Shown here: positions 26,651 through 34,853 of the stretch, in pieces
How positions within the stretch are numbered: position 1 is the first letter of the stretch
Layout of the letters: each line of letters begins with the position of its first letter
Assembly: GCA_002083555.1 (NCBI GenBank)
Contig: MSXN01000009.1
Coordinates: 248,001-312,000 of the forward strand
Direction: 5' to 3'
Length of the DNA stretch: 64,000 nt
Source: Nitrospira sp. ST-bin5
GTDB taxonomy: Bacteria; Nitrospirota; Nitrospiria; Nitrospirales; Nitrospiraceae
The notes under the pieces: generated by a model
The model's database searches: none
Told to the model about the DNA's origin: nothing
The model's input: the letters and a program-made list of their open reading frames with translations, nothing else
Position numbers and translations under genes: made by a program

Positions 26651-28678
26651 CTAGCGCTTCAAGGTTAATAAGGTGTCAAACATCTCGTCGGTGACGCGGA
26701 TCAAGCGCGCCGCCGCTTCAAATCCCCGTTGAAACTTGACGAGATTCACGAGCTCTTCATCGATCGAGACGCCCGACACTTGTGCCCGGAAGGTGTCGAT
26801 TTGATCGCGGAGGATTTCCTGTGCCGTTTGCTCGCGATCGGCCGTTTGGGCGGAGACCCCGAGATTGGCCGCGGTGCTGCGATAGGCGTCATGCAATGTG
26901 TTGTTGTTGAGACTGGCAAACTGTGTGTGCTGGAGTGCCACGAGTTGGAGCAGCGTCGCGTTGTTGCCGGGGATGCCGGCTCGCGTGGAGGAGGCGGCGA
27001 CCGTGGCAGGATTCGTAAGGGCGACGGCAATGTTGCCCGCGCTGTCTCGATAGGAATTCACTCGAAACACATCATTCGCCACCGGGGCGCCTGACAGCGT
27101 AACACTGATGCCATCAAAGATGAACGTGGACGGGGTGCTATAGGTGCCGGAGGCGGCGGTGCTGGTCCCACCCAGCAGACCGAGGCTGGCTCTGGCATTG
27201 CCGCCTGTCACATTCACTGCCGAGGAGGCACCGGTCCCGTTGGATGTCAAAACGACGCGGTTGGTGATCGTGTCGAAGGTAGCTGACACTGTCAAGCCTG
27301 CGGCTTGTAATGTGGCATCGGCGTTGATCTGTGTCTGAATTTCCTGGGCCAGCGCCGCGCCGGAGGTATAGGCCTGGCCCGGAGACGCGGCACCTGTCAG
27401 CGTGATGGTTCCGGAGGCCACCCCGTCGACTGAGACAGTCAAGGTGTCGTTGGTTCCGGTAATGATGGAGAGGGGCGCGGCACTCGAAGGGGCCGTAATA
27501 GCGGTACCGGTATAATTGCCCCGAATGGTGGCTCCAGTGGTGGTGTCCACAATCGAGTACGCCGTCGCTGAAGTAAACTGGACCTCGTAGTCGTGGAACG
27601 TCAGCAAACTGTTCGCGGTCACGGTTCCGCTGCCGATCGCCGCCGTTCCCTGATTGTTGGAATCCGCCTGAGTTGTGACCGCGGGCGGCGTAAAAAAGTC
27701 TCGCCCCGTAGACCCGTCAAGACCGTAGCCCTGACGATGAATCAGGTTGACGGCATTCGAGAGTGTCGAGGCAATGCGATCAAATTGATCTTGCAGCCCC
27801 TGGACCGTGGTGTCTCGTAAATCAAGCAACGCGCGAAGGCGGCCGCTGGTGATCTGCCGGTCGAGACTGACCGTCCTGGTTCCGCCAGTCGAATATCCGA
27901 CTTCAAAAAGCCCCGCATTGTCCGCGGAGGCGACTGCTTCCAGATTGCGATGCGTGTCGCCTTCCACGACAACCTGCCCGCGAGCGGCGAATATGCTGAG
28001 CCCTCCGGTACTGCTTTCAATGCTGGTGATATCGATGCGCTGGGCTAACTCGTTGAGCGCCAGCTGGCGCTGGTCCCTGAGGCCGTTGGCATTCTGCCCC
28101 GTGACTTCCGCGGTGACAATCTTTCCGTTCAGCTCAGCCAACTGAGTCGTGAGGCTATTGATCTCGGTGATGGTTTGCGAGACCTGGAAATTCAAGGAAG
28201 CTCGGGCGTTGGTGAGATCCGATGCGGCTTGGTTGAGACTTGCCGTCAATTGACTCGCTTTGCCCAGCAAGACCGACCGTGCCGCGGACTCGCCCGGCGA
28301 CGTCGAGACATCCTGGAACCCCTGAAACAACTCGCTGAGGGCGGCCCCGATGCCCTGATCGTTACTATCGCCGAATATATTCTGCAATCGAAAGAGCTCG
28401 TCTCGAGTTACGGATAGACGCCCGAGCGTTTGGTCGGACACGGTGAGCTGTTGCTCGACGAAACGATCGACATGGCGTCGGATCGAAGTGGCCTGCACGC
28501 CGGTCCCCGACATGCCGGGTTGTCCGTTAATCGGCGGCCGCTCCGTCAAGACGGCTTCCTGTCGTGAAAAGCCCGGAGTATTGACGTTGGAGATGTTATG
28601 CCCACTGACCGTCAGCGCTTGCTGAGCGGTGTTCAAGGCTGTCCGGGCGATGTCAAAGAGGGAGTTTAAGCCACCCAT
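26651..28678 (-). CDS. flgK: Flagellar hook-filament junction protein FlgK (HAP1)
   Basis: The N terminus (LFDIARTALNTAQQALTVSGHNISNVNTPG) gives the rod/hook family signature ANNxxNxxTxG in the form HNISNVNTPGFSRQ. The C terminus (ELVNLVKFQRGFEAAARLI) is canonical. At 675 aa it is larger than the usual ~550. The extra part at residues ~365-505 has FHDYEVQFTSATAYSIVDTT and GTNDTLTVSVDGVASGTITL, modules shared with FlgL. It forms the first hook-filament junction zone. It starts 4 bases after the flgN stop. Confidence 0.95.
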   Translation of the reverse strand: MGGLNSLFDIARTALNTAQQALTVSGHNISNVNTPGFSRQEAVLTERPPINGQPGMSGTGVQATSIRRHVDRFVEQQLTVSDQTLGRLSVTRDELFRLQNIFGDSNDQGIGAALSELFQGFQDVSTSPGESAARSVLLGKASQLTASLNQAASDLTNARASLNFQVSQTITEINSLTTQLAELNGKIVTAEVTGQNANGLRDQRQLALNELAQRIDITSIESSTGGLSIFAARGQVVVEGDTHRNLEAVASADNAGLFEVGYSTGGTRTVSLDRQITSGRLRALLDLRDTTVQGLQDQFDRIASTLSNAVNLIHRQGYGLDGSTGRDFFTPPAVTTQADSNNQGTAAIGSGTVTANSLLTFHDYEVQFTSATAYSIVDTTTGATIRGNYTGTAITAPSSAAPLSIITGTNDTLTVSVDGVASGTITLTGAASPGQAYTSGAALAQEIQTQINADATLQAAGLTVSATFDTITNRVVLTSNGTGASSAVNVTGGNARASLGLLGGTSTAASGTYSTPSTFIFDGISVTLSGAPVANDVFRVNSYRDSAGNIAVALTNPATVAASSTRAGIPGNNATLLQLVALQHTQFASLNNNTLHDAYRSTAANLGVSAQTADREQTAQEILRDQIDTFRAQVSGVSIDEELVNLVKFQRGFEAAARLIRVTDEMFDTLLTLKR

Positions 28679-28681
28679 AGG

Positions 28682-29194
28682 CTATCCCTGCTGGTAGAGG
28701 ACGGCTGATGACGGGTGTGCGAGCGCAGGCTTCCCCGTCCGGTTGTACGCCTTGCCGTCCGTCAGAGCAGCTGCTCCGGCGGTCAAGGCGTGTTCGACAA
28801 ACCCTCGAATGCCGTCGATGAGGACCACGTTCTGCTTGATCTCTTCACGCACATGCTTGGCGGTGGCCATCAAGGTCTCGTGATGACGACGAACGGTGGA
28901 CGCCTCCGATCCTTGCCAGCGATCGAGCAGGAGGCGCAACGACACGATGGAGTCAGACAACGACAGCGCGAGCACAATCTGGCGGACCGTCTGATCTCGC
29001 GCGTCTGCAATGGACTGGAGTTGTTCGAGTACCGCAAGGCGGCGAACATTGATGGGGTGGAAGTCGCCGATGGCGAGTGTTTTGATCGCGTGACGCTCCG
29101 CCTCGACCGTTTCGAGGAGGGACTGGCAGGCGGCCAGTTCCCGGAGGAGGATCGTGACTAACTGTGATGACAGTGCCGTTGAAACCGAAGGCAT
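28682..29194 (-). CDS. flgN: Flagellar export chaperone FlgN
   Basis: This 170-aa helical protein fits the FlgN family: an N-terminal four-helix part with LLRELAACQSLLETVEAERHAI and a Q/R-rich middle. FlgN escorts FlgK and FlgL to the export gate; its place directly before flgK and flgL supports this. AGGGAG is 5 bases before the ATG. The 73-base leader carries a GGA-loop hairpin. Confidence 0.85.
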   Translation of the reverse strand: MPSVSTALSSQLVTILLRELAACQSLLETVEAERHAIKTLAIGDFHPINVRRLAVLEQLQSIADARDQTVRQIVLALSLSDSIVSLRLLLDRWQGSEASTVRRHHETLMATAKHVREEIKQNVVLIDGIRGFVEHALTAGAAALTDGKAYNRTGKPALAHPSSAVLYQQG

Positions 29195-29225
29195 ACGCGC
29201 TCCCTGCGAACTTGCTTCGGACGTG

Positions 29226-29246
29226 ACGCAGCCATCCTGGCTGCGT
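29226..29246 (-). promoter_or_regulatory. GGA-loop hairpin, possible CsrA site in the flgM-flgN gap
   Basis: On the mRNA strand a perfect 9-bp stem (ACGCAGCCA / TGGCTGCGT) presents the three-base loop GGA, giving a core CAGGATG like the CsrA consensus ACARGGAUGU. No U-run follows, so it is unlikely to be a terminator. It ends 32 bases before the flgN ATG. Confidence 0.35.
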
Positions 29247-29267
29247 GGTCGATGTGGACCGTACCTG

Positions 29268-29573
29268 CTACAACACCGCGTCGGTCAGAACTTGCTTGAT
29301 GAGTGCATCGCCAACTTTGCGACCACTGACATCATAGGTGCCATGTTCGATGGCGTTCTTGATCTGTTCGACCCGCGCGGTCCGTTCGTGATCGGGGGTC
29401 TGTCCCAGCGCACGAATGCGCTGCAGCTCTTTGGCCTGATCCGAAATCTGGACCCGGTCATTCCCCGTCTCTTTTTGAGACGGTTGCCGTTGCGTCGACG
29501 GACCTTTGGTCTCCTGCGTGCCTAAGAGAATCTTGGCCAGTTGATCGGAACGACCTGAACCTGAGATCTGCAT
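29268..29573 (-). CDS. flgM: Anti-sigma-28 factor FlgM
   Basis: The C-terminal half matches FlgM: VQISDQAKELQRI, then RVEQIKNAIEHGTYDVSGRKVGDALI, the sigma-28 binding region. I chose the ATG at 29573 (MQISGSGRSD), because AAGGAG precedes it; a longer frame from 29609 lacks one. The protein has about 101 aa. It holds FliA inactive until export through the completed hook. A sigma-28-type promoter lies just upstream in the end of flgJ. Confidence 0.9.
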   Translation of the reverse strand: MQISGSGRSDQLAKILLGTQETKGPSTQRQPSQKETGNDRVQISDQAKELQRIRALGQTPDHERTARVEQIKNAIEHGTYDVSGRKVGDALIKQVLTDAVL

Positions 29574-29652
29574 ATCTCTCTCCTTCTTCTGGGAAACGGC
29601 TGAGCCCACCGGGGTTTTCCCCTCTCGGTTGCTTCAACCCCTGTCGCACACC

Positions 29653-29680
29653 TTATCGGTCTTCACTGTCCGGAACTTTA
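29653..29680 (-). promoter_or_regulatory. Candidate sigma-28 promoter of flgM
   Basis: The minus strand has TAAAGTTC, 12 bases, then ACCGATAA (7/8 at each element of TAAAGTTT / GCCGATAA, spacing one base longer than N11). It overlaps the end of flgJ; the flgJ stop codon is part of the -10. A class 3 promoter for flgM is usual in flagellar hierarchies. Confidence 0.5.
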
Positions 29681-30021
29681 GCGGTTGGCGGATAATTCTT
29701 TTCGATATATTCCTGAACCATGCGGGTAATCCCGATGCCCCCTGACTCGGATGCCCTATTCCCAATCTCCTGATCATAAAAGGAGTAAAAGTATGAGCCC
29801 ATCTTGCCGGACATCTCTGATTCATGAACGGTTTCCCGCATGACCTTCATGAGATAGGATACAAAGAATCCTTCATACTGCTTAGCGGCCTTCAAAAGCT
29901 CTTGCCGATCGCCAGGATTCCCCTTTACTTGCAATGAGTTGACATCATTCTGGCTTCCCAGTGGATCGGTGAAGACCGGGGACGAAAGAAACTGCGCCTG
30001 AGTCGAATCATGAATATTCAT
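29653..30021 (-). CDS. flgJ: Rod-binding (rod cap) protein FlgJ, N-terminal domain only
   Basis: The segment KAAKQYEGFFVSYLMKVMRETV and the following MGSYFYSFYDQEIGNRASESGGIGI form the rod-binding domain of FlgJ. The muramidase domain found in enterobacterial FlgJ is missing, as in many other phyla. I prefer the ATG at 30021 (MNIHDSTQ); another in-frame ATG at 30060 also lacks a good ribosome binding site, so the start is uncertain. It follows flgI closely. Confidence 0.85.
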   Translation of the reverse strand: MNIHDSTQAQFLSSPVFTDPLGSQNDVNSLQVKGNPGDRQELLKAAKQYEGFFVSYLMKVMRETVHESEMSGKMGSYFYSFYDQEIGNRASESGGIGITRMVQEYIEKNYPPTAKVPDSEDR

Positions 30022-30097
30022 AAGGATTCTCGTATCGTACAACAGCGATTGCCAGACCATGTCTTGCTAATACTTGTTAATACAATCATGGCATTAT

Positions 30098-31240
30098 CTA
30101 TATAATCTCAAGAGTAGCTTGGAGTGCTCCGGCTGCCCGGAGCGCTGAGAGAATCGAGACCAGATCTCTCGGTGTCACACCAACCGCATTGAGCGCCCTC
30201 ACAACTTCTCCCAGCGTCACGGTCTCATCCACGACGATTAACCGAGACTCTTGTTCCTTCACCTCCGTCTGTACATCTTCCGTCACAGTAGCTGGTTGAT
30301 TGCCGGCAGCGCCGATCAGTGGTGCATTTGGCTGAGAAACACTCAAGGTATTCTTCACCGAAATCGTCAGATTCCCATGAGAAATAGCACAGGTGGAGAT
30401 TCGCACATGCTCGCCAAGTACGACCGTACCGGTTCGTTCGTTGACCACCACTTTGGCGGCCATATCGACCGAGACGTCCAGGCCTTCAATCGAGGCAATA
30501 TATTCGACAACTCGACCATGGAAGGCTGATGGAATTGTGGCTTTGACAAGACCGGCATTGACGGGTAAGGCGCTCCCTTTGCCGAAGACCCCATCGATTG
30601 CTTCGGCCGTCCGAATGGCGGTCGTGAAGTCCGGCTGCCGGAGCATCACCGAGACCGTCTCCCAGGCATCGATGTTGACCACCAGCTCCTTTTCGATAAT
30701 CGCTCCTGCCGGTATCACTCCGGCGGCCTGGTGATTCTTGGTGACCGTCGCTCCCCCTGCTCCGCCTGTCCCACCCAGAAATCCCCCCACCGAAACCGGG
30801 CCCTGCGCCACGGCAAACACTTGCTGATTGGCCGCTTTGAGAGGAGTCAACAGGAGCGTCCCGCCCTGCAAGCTTTTCGCATTGGCCATGGAAGACACAA
30901 CTACATCGAGGGTTTGGCCAGGCTTGGCGAACGGAGGAAGCTTGGTGGTGACCATGACCGAGGCAATATTTTTCGTGAGGAGCTGGATCGGATCGATAAC
31001 CAGATTGATCCCCATCTTGTTCAGCATGGACATCATGGCCTGGATCGTAAACTGGCCGCCGATGACTTGGTCGCCGGTTCGATCAAGTCCCACGATCAAT
31101 CCATAGCCGATCAATTGATTTTCGCGAACACCTTCAATGGCCCCGATGTCCTTGATCCTGACCGCCTCCGCAGAAAGCGGCACACACAAGAATCCGACGA
31201 GCGCTCCCGCAATCCATGACTTGGTATAACGTGTCTTCAT
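30098..31240 (-). CDS. flgI: Flagellar P-ring protein FlgI
   Basis: A Sec signal peptide (about 26 residues, ending PLSAEA) is followed by VRIKDIGAIEGVRENQLIGYGLIVGLDRTGD, the invariant start of mature FlgI. Length (380 aa) is normal. The protein forms the periplasmic P ring around the rod, which needs FlgA as chaperone; flgA is three genes upstream. GGGGAT lies upstream of the ATG. Confidence 0.96.
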   Translation of the reverse strand: MKTRYTKSWIAGALVGFLCVPLSAEAVRIKDIGAIEGVRENQLIGYGLIVGLDRTGDQVIGGQFTIQAMMSMLNKMGINLVIDPIQLLTKNIASVMVTTKLPPFAKPGQTLDVVVSSMANAKSLQGGTLLLTPLKAANQQVFAVAQGPVSVGGFLGGTGGAGGATVTKNHQAAGVIPAGAIIEKELVVNIDAWETVSVMLRQPDFTTAIRTAEAIDGVFGKGSALPVNAGLVKATIPSAFHGRVVEYIASIEGLDVSVDMAAKVVVNERTGTVVLGEHVRISTCAISHGNLTISVKNTLSVSQPNAPLIGAAGNQPATVTEDVQTEVKEQESRLIVVDETVTLGEVVRALNAVGVTPRDLVSILSALRAAGALQATLEII

Positions 31241-31261
31241 TAGTGCGACGATCCCCTCGTA

Positions 31262-31528
31262 TTACAACTTGTGCACGGATTGAATGGGCGACTTTCGACC
31301 TAAGAGCATTCTCGAAATCCATCCCTGTTCCGAGGCCGACTCTTGCGAAATGCTGACTCGGTTCTTTCCGCTATGCCAATACCCCGTTCGACCGGGATCC
31401 TGCGGCGGATCCAAGTCCGCCCGCCTCACCACGCCGCTCATCACCATCATCTGCAACGACTGGAGCGAGACCGTGCCACGCCAGACGCCCCATTTCGCCG
31501 AGACTTTCCGTTTAGGAATCGTTTTCAC
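31262..31528 (-). CDS. Small protein resembling the FlgH C-terminus
   Basis: This 88-aa frame starts with GTG, has AAGGA 8 bases upstream, and lies 14 bases after the flgH stop and 21 before flgI, so it reads like a real operon member. Its LQMMVMSGVVRRADLD matches KQMMTIAGIVRRVDVD of FlgH, and its SEQGWISRMLLGRKSP matches the FlgH end RPGWLVRILDWVYPF. It has no signal peptide or lipobox. It may be a remnant or offshoot of a duplicated flgH end, or a small accessory protein. I know no named family for it. Confidence 0.55.
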   Translation of the reverse strand: MKTIPKRKVSAKWGVWRGTVSLQSLQMMVMSGVVRRADLDPPQDPGRTGYWHSGKNRVSISQESASEQGWISRMLLGRKSPIQSVHKL

Positions 31529-31542
31529 TCAGAACATCCTTC

Positions 31543-32244
31543 TTAGAAGGGGTAAACCCAGTCAAGAATGCGAACCAGCCATCCCGGCCGCTGCACATCG
31601 TCCAACACTCCCAACCCTGCGTATTCGATTTTCGCATCGGCAATCGCCGAGGAGAGCACGGTATTCTTCGTGTCGACGTCGACTCGCCGCACAATACCGG
31701 CAATCGTCATCATTTGCTTTTCACTGTTGACCGTGACTTCTCGCCGTCCTTCAACTCGCAAATCACCGTTCGGAAGCACCTCCACGACAATCACCGAGAT
31801 CGTACCGGTTAACGTTCCTTCCCGGCTGGTGGCGCCTTTCCCGCTGAATTTGTTGCTCGCGGACGCATCAACCCCCAGCCCTCGCCTGGCTTCGTCGCCC
31901 AGACGGATACCGGGAATTCCGATATACCCGACCCCGGTTCCCGCCAGCGAATTTGACAGCGTTGAATCGCGTTGCGCCGAGGTGTCCGCCGACTTTGACC
32001 CCCTGTGCTTCTCGACAATCTTGACGGTCAGGATGTCTCCTACCCGCATGGCACGCATATCTTCATACAAGTACGCGCGGCCGTTATCTTCCTGCCACAG
32101 TGAGCCCAGAGTCTTGGGAGGAGCTAATGTCGGCACCGTGAGCTTGGAGGACACCGAAGCTGAGCTTGAGGGGAGGAGACTACAGGCGCTCACCGTCAGG
32201 CCCGCCATCACCACACAACATGTACGAATGTTTGCCACGCGCAT
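31543..32244 (-). CDS. flgH: Flagellar L-ring lipoprotein FlgH
   Basis: A lipoprotein signal ends with LTVSAC (lipobox, Cys 21). The mature part has GSLWQEDNGRAYLYEDMRAMRVGDILTVKI (the GSLW...DxRAxxVGD start of FlgH) and the C-terminal GIVRRVDVDTKNTVLSSAIADAKIEY. Its 233 aa are normal. It forms the L ring in the outer membrane. It follows flgA by 8 bases. Confidence 0.95.
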   Translation of the reverse strand: MRVANIRTCCVVMAGLTVSACSLLPSSSASVSSKLTVPTLAPPKTLGSLWQEDNGRAYLYEDMRAMRVGDILTVKIVEKHRGSKSADTSAQRDSTLSNSLAGTGVGYIGIPGIRLGDEARRGLGVDASASNKFSGKGATSREGTLTGTISVIVVEVLPNGDLRVEGRREVTVNSEKQMMTIAGIVRRVDVDTKNTVLSSAIADAKIEYAGLGVLDDVQRPGWLVRILDWVYPF

Positions 32245-32252
32245 GGGTGTCC

Positions 32253-33056
32253 CTAAAACTCCACTTGTACGAGGCCTGGAGCGACGATCTTCGCGCGCAG
32301 CTCTCGCCCCGAATCAAGGTTAGCCACCATCACGGTCTGTCCGACTTGTCCACTCCCCTTCGTCACGCCTGATGTTTGAACGGAGAAGTTGCCACGCCGC
32401 GCTTCAATCATGACGTGATCCCCCTTCTTGACCATAAACGGCTTTTTCAAGAAGGTCGGACGCAAGGGAGTATTCGGTTGCAGTGGACGAACCGTGCTCT
32501 TCCCAATGACGGCCTCCGGGTCCGTGATGAAGGGATGTTTCACATCGTAGGTGACGATCCGTGCGGTCGTCAGATCATCCGGTTCAATCGTTTCTTCAGA
32601 CTTCAAGTAGCGGGATGGGACGACCACATCGATCATGGCTGATATGTCGGCCAGCGCTTCAACGGTTTTCCACGGGTTCCCGTTGACCGTCACCTGGATG
32701 GCAAAGCTTCTGCGCCCCATCGTCGTGGACCCTCCGGCGACGGAAGGTATCTGCAATTCGATCACCCCCACCGGAATTTTGATCGGATCCAGTGGTTCCA
32801 GAAGGGTAACCTGCACCGCTTTCACCCTGGTGCCCCATTCCCCTTCGAGAAATCTCTGAATGGTTTTCTGGATCTGCTCAAAATGCAGCTCCCGCATCGT
32901 CGGCTTGGTCGCATCCAGTTTGCCGAGGGCCGGTCCATTGGGCCCTGGCCCTCCAATCGAGACCGGTTTGGCGAGCTTCTCCGCCGTGCCGCCGATGGCC
33001 TGATTGGCCCCGGCGGCGAGCATACATGCGGCGACGATGATGCGAATGCTGGTCAT
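32253..33056 (-). CDS. flgA: P-ring assembly chaperone FlgA
   Basis: A signal peptide (about 22 residues) is followed by an extended N-terminal part. The C-terminal SAF-like domain contains DLTTARIVTYDVKHPFITDPEAVIGKST, LKKPFMVKKGDHVMIEARRGNFSV and GQVGQTVMVANLDSGRELRAKIVAPG, all typical for FlgA. It is exported to the periplasm and assists P-ring formation by FlgI. It starts 10 bases after flgG. Confidence 0.9.
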   Translation of the reverse strand: MTSIRIIVAACMLAAGANQAIGGTAEKLAKPVSIGGPGPNGPALGKLDATKPTMRELHFEQIQKTIQRFLEGEWGTRVKAVQVTLLEPLDPIKIPVGVIELQIPSVAGGSTTMGRRSFAIQVTVNGNPWKTVEALADISAMIDVVVPSRYLKSEETIEPDDLTTARIVTYDVKHPFITDPEAVIGKSTVRPLQPNTPLRPTFLKKPFMVKKGDHVMIEARRGNFSVQTSGVTKGSGQVGQTVMVANLDSGRELRAKIVAPGLVQVEF

Positions 33057-33066
33057 GGCTTCTTCC

Positions 33067-33858
33067 TTATCGTCTGAGATTGTTCGCGATGGACATCATC
33101 TCGTCAGACGCTTGAATCGTTTTCGAGTTAATTTCATAGCTCCGCTGCGCAATGATCATATTGACCATTTCTTCAGCCAAGTTGACGTTCGAACTTTCCA
33201 GGAAGCCCTGCTGAATGGTTCCGAATCCGGTGGAGAATCCGCCGGTCCCTTGAGTCGGAGGGCCCGACGCAAAGCTGTCGATGAACAGATTGTTTCCCAT
33301 CGCCACGAGTCCGGCTGGATTGTCGAATCGCGTCAATTGAATCTGGCCGACCTGGGAAGCCTGCGTCACGCCAGGGAGCAAGACGGAGACCGTCCCGTCC
33401 TGACCGATATCCATTTTCAATGCACCGGAGGGAATCGTAATAACCGGATTCAACAAGTCACCGTCGCCCGTGACCAAGTTGCCGACGTTATCGCGCTTGA
33501 ATGACCCGTTCCTGGTGTACATGATAGTTCCATCCGGCCTGGAGACCTGAAAGAACCCCGGTCCATCGATCGCGATATCCAGATCGTTGTTGGTCTGGCG
33601 CATGTTCCCCTGGAGCCATTCCTTCGATACTGTCGTGGGGCGGACACCGGCGCCGACTTGAATGCCCACGGGAAAGACGCCGACGTTGGATGCGCTGGTG
33701 CCCGGCAAGCGCTGGATTTGGTAGAGCAGATCAGCAAACTCCGCCCGGCTGCGTTTGAAGGAGTTGGTATTGACGTTGGCCAGGTTGTGGGCCACGGTGT
33801 CTACGTTGATCTGTTGTGCCGTCATTCCGGTGGCGGCTGTCCACATTGCCCTAATCAT
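33067..33858 (-). CDS. flgG: Flagellar distal rod protein FlgG
   Basis: The N terminus MIRAMWTAATGMTAQQINVDTVAHNLANVN is canonical FlgG, with the rod motif NLANVNTNSFKRSRAEF. The C terminus NVNLAEEMVNMIIAQRSYEINSKTIQASDEM is also canonical. The length (263 aa) matches. AGGAGG lies 5 bases upstream of the ATG. It makes the distal rod that the P and L rings surround. Confidence 0.96.
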   Translation of the reverse strand: MIRAMWTAATGMTAQQINVDTVAHNLANVNTNSFKRSRAEFADLLYQIQRLPGTSASNVGVFPVGIQVGAGVRPTTVSKEWLQGNMRQTNNDLDIAIDGPGFFQVSRPDGTIMYTRNGSFKRDNVGNLVTGDGDLLNPVITIPSGALKMDIGQDGTVSVLLPGVTQASQVGQIQLTRFDNPAGLVAMGNNLFIDSFASGPPTQGTGGFSTGFGTIQQGFLESSNVNLAEEMVNMIIAQRSYEINSKTIQASDEMMSIANNLRR

Positions 33859-33867
33859 AATCGCCTC

Positions 33868-34638
33868 CTAAGCCACTCGTCCGACTTCTTGAATGGCCGT
33901 TTCAGCCATCCGGTCCAGGGTTTGAATCAACTTTTGGGCCGATTCATATCCGCGCATGCCCTCGATCATCTTGACCATTTCACCGATAGAATTGACGTTG
34001 GAATCTTCGATGTGCCCGACCTGGACTTGGGGAGCTTTTGCAGGGAACCCCTTATCGGAGATGAACATGCCTTCCGCATACTTCTGCGGCATGTTGGAGT
34101 CGGGAAAATCCATGACCTTGATGGTGCCGACGGGGTTGCCGTTGACCTTGATTTCACCCTGATTGGAAATATCCATTTTCCCGACGGGAATCTTTAATTC
34201 CCCCTTCGTGCCCATCACCGGATACCCGAGATTCGTGACCAGCCGGCGTTGGTTATCCAGAGAAAGCATTCCGTTGCGGGTATATCTGGTGCCTTGTGGG
34301 GTTTTGACTTCTAAGAAGCCGCGGCCTTGGATGGCGAGATCGAGCGGATTGCCGGTGAGTCGAATGCGTCCCGCGTCATAGGTTGTCTTGACCGTATTCG
34401 GAGCCGCATACACGCGTTCCGTCGGGCCGAAGGGTTTGGCCACGATCTGATTGGCGAGGGACACGGTTCCTGGAATTGCGGGAATCGCAAGATGCGCCTT
34501 GGGGAAGACCGCTTTGAAGGTCTGCTCATCCTGCTTAAACCCGGCGGTGTTGACGTTCGCCATGTTGTTTGCAAAGACTTGCATCCGGCGTTCGTGCGCC
34601 AGGGCTCCTGAGAGAATTGGATAGATACCTCGATTCAC
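33868..34638 (-). CDS. flgF: Flagellar proximal rod protein FlgF
   Basis: This is a FlgG/FlgF family protein with NNMANVNTAGFKQDE and a C terminus MVKMIEGMRGYESAQKLIQTLDRM. Gene order (before flgG) marks it as FlgF. The start is GTG at 34638 (MNRGIYPILSGALAHE), with AAGGAG 8 bases upstream; the longer frame from 34704 would begin inside the promoter. It is the first gene of the rod/ring/junction operon. Confidence 0.92.
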   Translation of the reverse strand: MNRGIYPILSGALAHERRMQVFANNMANVNTAGFKQDEQTFKAVFPKAHLAIPAIPGTVSLANQIVAKPFGPTERVYAAPNTVKTTYDAGRIRLTGNPLDLAIQGRGFLEVKTPQGTRYTRNGMLSLDNQRRLVTNLGYPVMGTKGELKIPVGKMDISNQGEIKVNGNPVGTIKVMDFPDSNMPQKYAEGMFISDKGFPAKAPQVQVGHIEDSNVNSIGEMVKMIEGMRGYESAQKLIQTLDRMAETAIQEVGRVA

Positions 34639-34677
34639 GGTCTTGGCTCCTTGGTAGTTCGTTTCGCAAGAAGATAC

Positions 34678-34693
34678 AGCAACGTGCATGCCA
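34678..34693 (-). promoter_or_regulatory. Sigma-54 promoter of the flgF operon
   Basis: The minus strand reads TGGCATGCACGTTGCT, with GG and GC exactly 10 bases apart as required for sigma-54. It stands about 40 bases before the GTG of flgF, giving a leader of about 30 bases. GTCAAAAAGCCGAC at 34765-34778 upstream is one base off the FleQ-box pattern GTCA-N6-TGAC. Confidence 0.65.
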
Positions 34694-34853
34694 GGCCGTG
34701 ACACTCAGACGGCGTAGACCTGTTCGATGTGGGAAGCAAGAAATGCTGGGGAATCTGGCAGGCTGTCAAAAAGCCGACGGTCTGACGGAAAGAGAACCGG
34801 ACACGGTCTCTCCTACGATCGGCGAATACTTCCGCTGACGAGGAACAAGTTGC

